From NCBI GenBank assembly GCA_001899805.1, contig MKWP01000015.1, positions 682,001 through 746,000 on the forward strand: a DNA stretch of 64,000 nucleotides, written 5' to 3'. Made by a program: the position numbers and the translations under genes. Below, one piece after another: positions 63,022 to 64,000 of this stretch. How positions within the stretch are numbered: the first letter of the stretch is position 1; every line of letters begins with the position of its first letter. The notes beneath the pieces were generated by a model. It was not told the origin of the DNA. It searched no databases and was given only the letters and a program-made list of their open reading frames with translations. Origin of the DNA: Lysobacterales bacterium 66-474 (lineage in GTDB: Bacteria; Pseudomonadota; Gammaproteobacteria; Xanthomonadales; Rhodanobacteraceae).

Positions 63022-64000
63022 TCAATCCAGGCTGCCGACGTAGGATTCCGGCGCGTAGTTCTCGAACTTGGTGTACTGGCCGAGGAAGGTCAGCTTGACG
63101 GTGTCGATGGGGCCGTTGCGCTGCTTGCCGATGATGATTTCGGCGATGCCCTTGTGGTTGGATTCCTTGTTGTAGACCTCGTCGCGATAGATGAACAGGA
63201 TCAGGTCGGCGTCCTGCTCGATCGCGCCCGATTCGCGCAGGTCGCTCATCACCGGACGCTTGTCGTTGCGCTGTTCCAGCGCGCGGTTCAACTGCGACAG
63301 CGCGATCACCGGAACGTCCAGTTCCTTGGCCATGGCCTTGAGGTTGCGCGAGATTTCGGAAATTTCCGTCGCGCGGTTTTCCTTGTTGCCCGGCACCTGC
63401 ATCAATTGCAGGTAGTCGATCACGACGAGCCCGAGCCCGTGCTCGCGCATCATCCGGCGCGCGCGCGAGCGCAGCTCGCCGGGCGAAAGCGCGGGGGTGT
63501 CGTCGATGAAGATCTTCGATTCGGACAACAGCGATGCGGCCTGGCTGACCCGCGGCCATTCCTCTTCGGCGAGTTCGCCCGAACGCAAATCCTTCTGGTT
63601 GATCCGCCCCATCGACGAAATCAGGCGAAACGCCAGTTGCGACGCCGACATTTCCATCGAAAACACCAGCACCGGCTGCCTGGCGCGCATCGCCACGGCC
63701 TCGGCGATGTTCAGCGCGAACGCGGTCTTGCCCATCGACGGGCGTCCGGCCACGATCACCAGGTCCTGGCGCTGCATGCCCGACGTCAGATCGTCGAGAT
63801 CCTTGAAGCCGGTGGTGAGCCCGTTCAACTGGCCGCGGTTGGCGTAACGCTGTGCCAGCAGTTCCACGGCCTCCTTCACCGACTGGCGTACCGGGATCAC
63901 CTGCTTGCGCCCGCGCGCGCCGGCCTCGGCGATCTTGAACACGCGTTGCTCGGCGGCTTCGAGGATCTCCGGGGTGTTGCGGCCTTCCGGATTGAAGCCG
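63022..64000 (-). CDS. dnaB: Replicative DNA helicase DnaB (5' part beyond window)
   Basis: Hexameric replicative helicase; about 326 C-terminal residues are visible and the frame is open to the right edge (GFNPEGRNTPEILEAAEQRV reads into the core). Walker A is GRPSMGKTAF, Walker B LVVIDYLQLM; the arginine-finger region QLNRALEQRNDKRPVMSDLR and the tail GPIDTVKLTFLGQYTKFEN are conserved. The full protein is usually about 460 residues, so the N-terminal domain and linker lie outside. Confidence 0.95.
   Translation of the reverse strand, partial: GFNPEGRNTPEILEAAEQRVFKIAEAGARGRKQVIPVRQSVKEAVELLAQRYANRGQLNGLTTGFKDLDDLTSGMQRQDLVIVAGRPSMGKTAFALNIAEAVAMRARQPVLVFSMEMSASQLAFRLISSMGRINQKDLRSGELAEEEWPRVSQAASLLSESKIFIDDTPALSPGELRSRARRMMREHGLGLVVIDYLQLMQVPGNKENRATEISEISRNLKAMAKELDVPVIALSQLNRALEQRNDKRPVMSDLRESGAIEQDADLILFIYRDEVYNKESNHKGIAEIIIGKQRNGPIDTVKLTFLGQYTKFENYAPESYVGSLD

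Overview
The window looks like chromosomal DNA of a high-GC gammaproteobacterium of the Xanthomonadales, most likely a Rhodanobacteraceae-type organism. This placement is inferred from gene order (miaB-phoH-ybeY-corC; dnaB-alr-radA), from -10 boxes of the TAAAAT/TAGAAT type and from many short palindromic intergenic elements. No rRNA, tRNA, CRISPR array, transposase or phage gene was recognised.

Layout. 1-3.3 kb: a B12-riboswitch-controlled TonB receptor (btuB-like) translationally coupled to cobyrinate a,c-diamide synthase, which runs off the left edge. 3.4-6.7 kb: phosphate transporter Pit with its DUF47 partner, and a CorC/HlyC-family membrane protein. 6.8-11.1 kb: AraC regulator, small glycine-zipper protein, a secreted clan GH-A glycosidase and an HdeD-like membrane protein. 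11.1-16.5 kb: a LysR regulator divergent from a detoxification-type cluster (two hydroxynitrile-lyase-like cupins, a carboxymuconolactone-decarboxylase family protein, a third cupin, an aldo/keto reductase, an SDR) ending in a decayed dihydrofolate-reductase-like remnant. 16.6-18.5 kb: a RegB/RegA-type redox two-component pair. 18.5-22.6 kb: TonB receptor, sialidase-fold secreted protein with a Cys cluster, and a thioredoxin-like protein.

22.8-35.3 kb is an accessory island in which all four genes lie on the minus strand and the DNA is visibly more AT-rich. It holds an SbcD/YhaO-like nuclease and an SbcC/YhaN-like coiled-coil ATPase (overlapping by 4 nt), then a 2061-residue protein with a STAND/AAA-like P-loop NTPase module, overlapped by 1 nt with a 366-residue protein ending in a HEPN-like RNxxxH motif. 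The last two genes resemble a sensor-ATPase plus RNase effector pair and are the best candidate here for an undescribed conflict or anti-phage system.

35.5-64 kb is mostly housekeeping: trmJ, suhB, a lytic transglycosylase, miaB, a CecR-type TetR/HlyD/ABC exporter operon on the minus strand, phoH-ybeY-corC, a DUF4105 protein, corA, an M16 protease, lpxO, a small secreted protein behind a C11 tract, NAD-type isocitrate dehydrogenase, glutaredoxin, a BepA-like protease, a periplasmic PPIase, lpxH, a GST, radA, a ParDE-like toxin-antitoxin pair wedged between alr and radA, and the 3' part of dnaB at the right edge. Dispersed repeats are frequent: GTCATTCC-type palindromic elements (four copies plus one 29-bp fragment inside corC), a 56-bp unit repeated four times after suhB, and a 129-bp palindrome immediately before trmJ.
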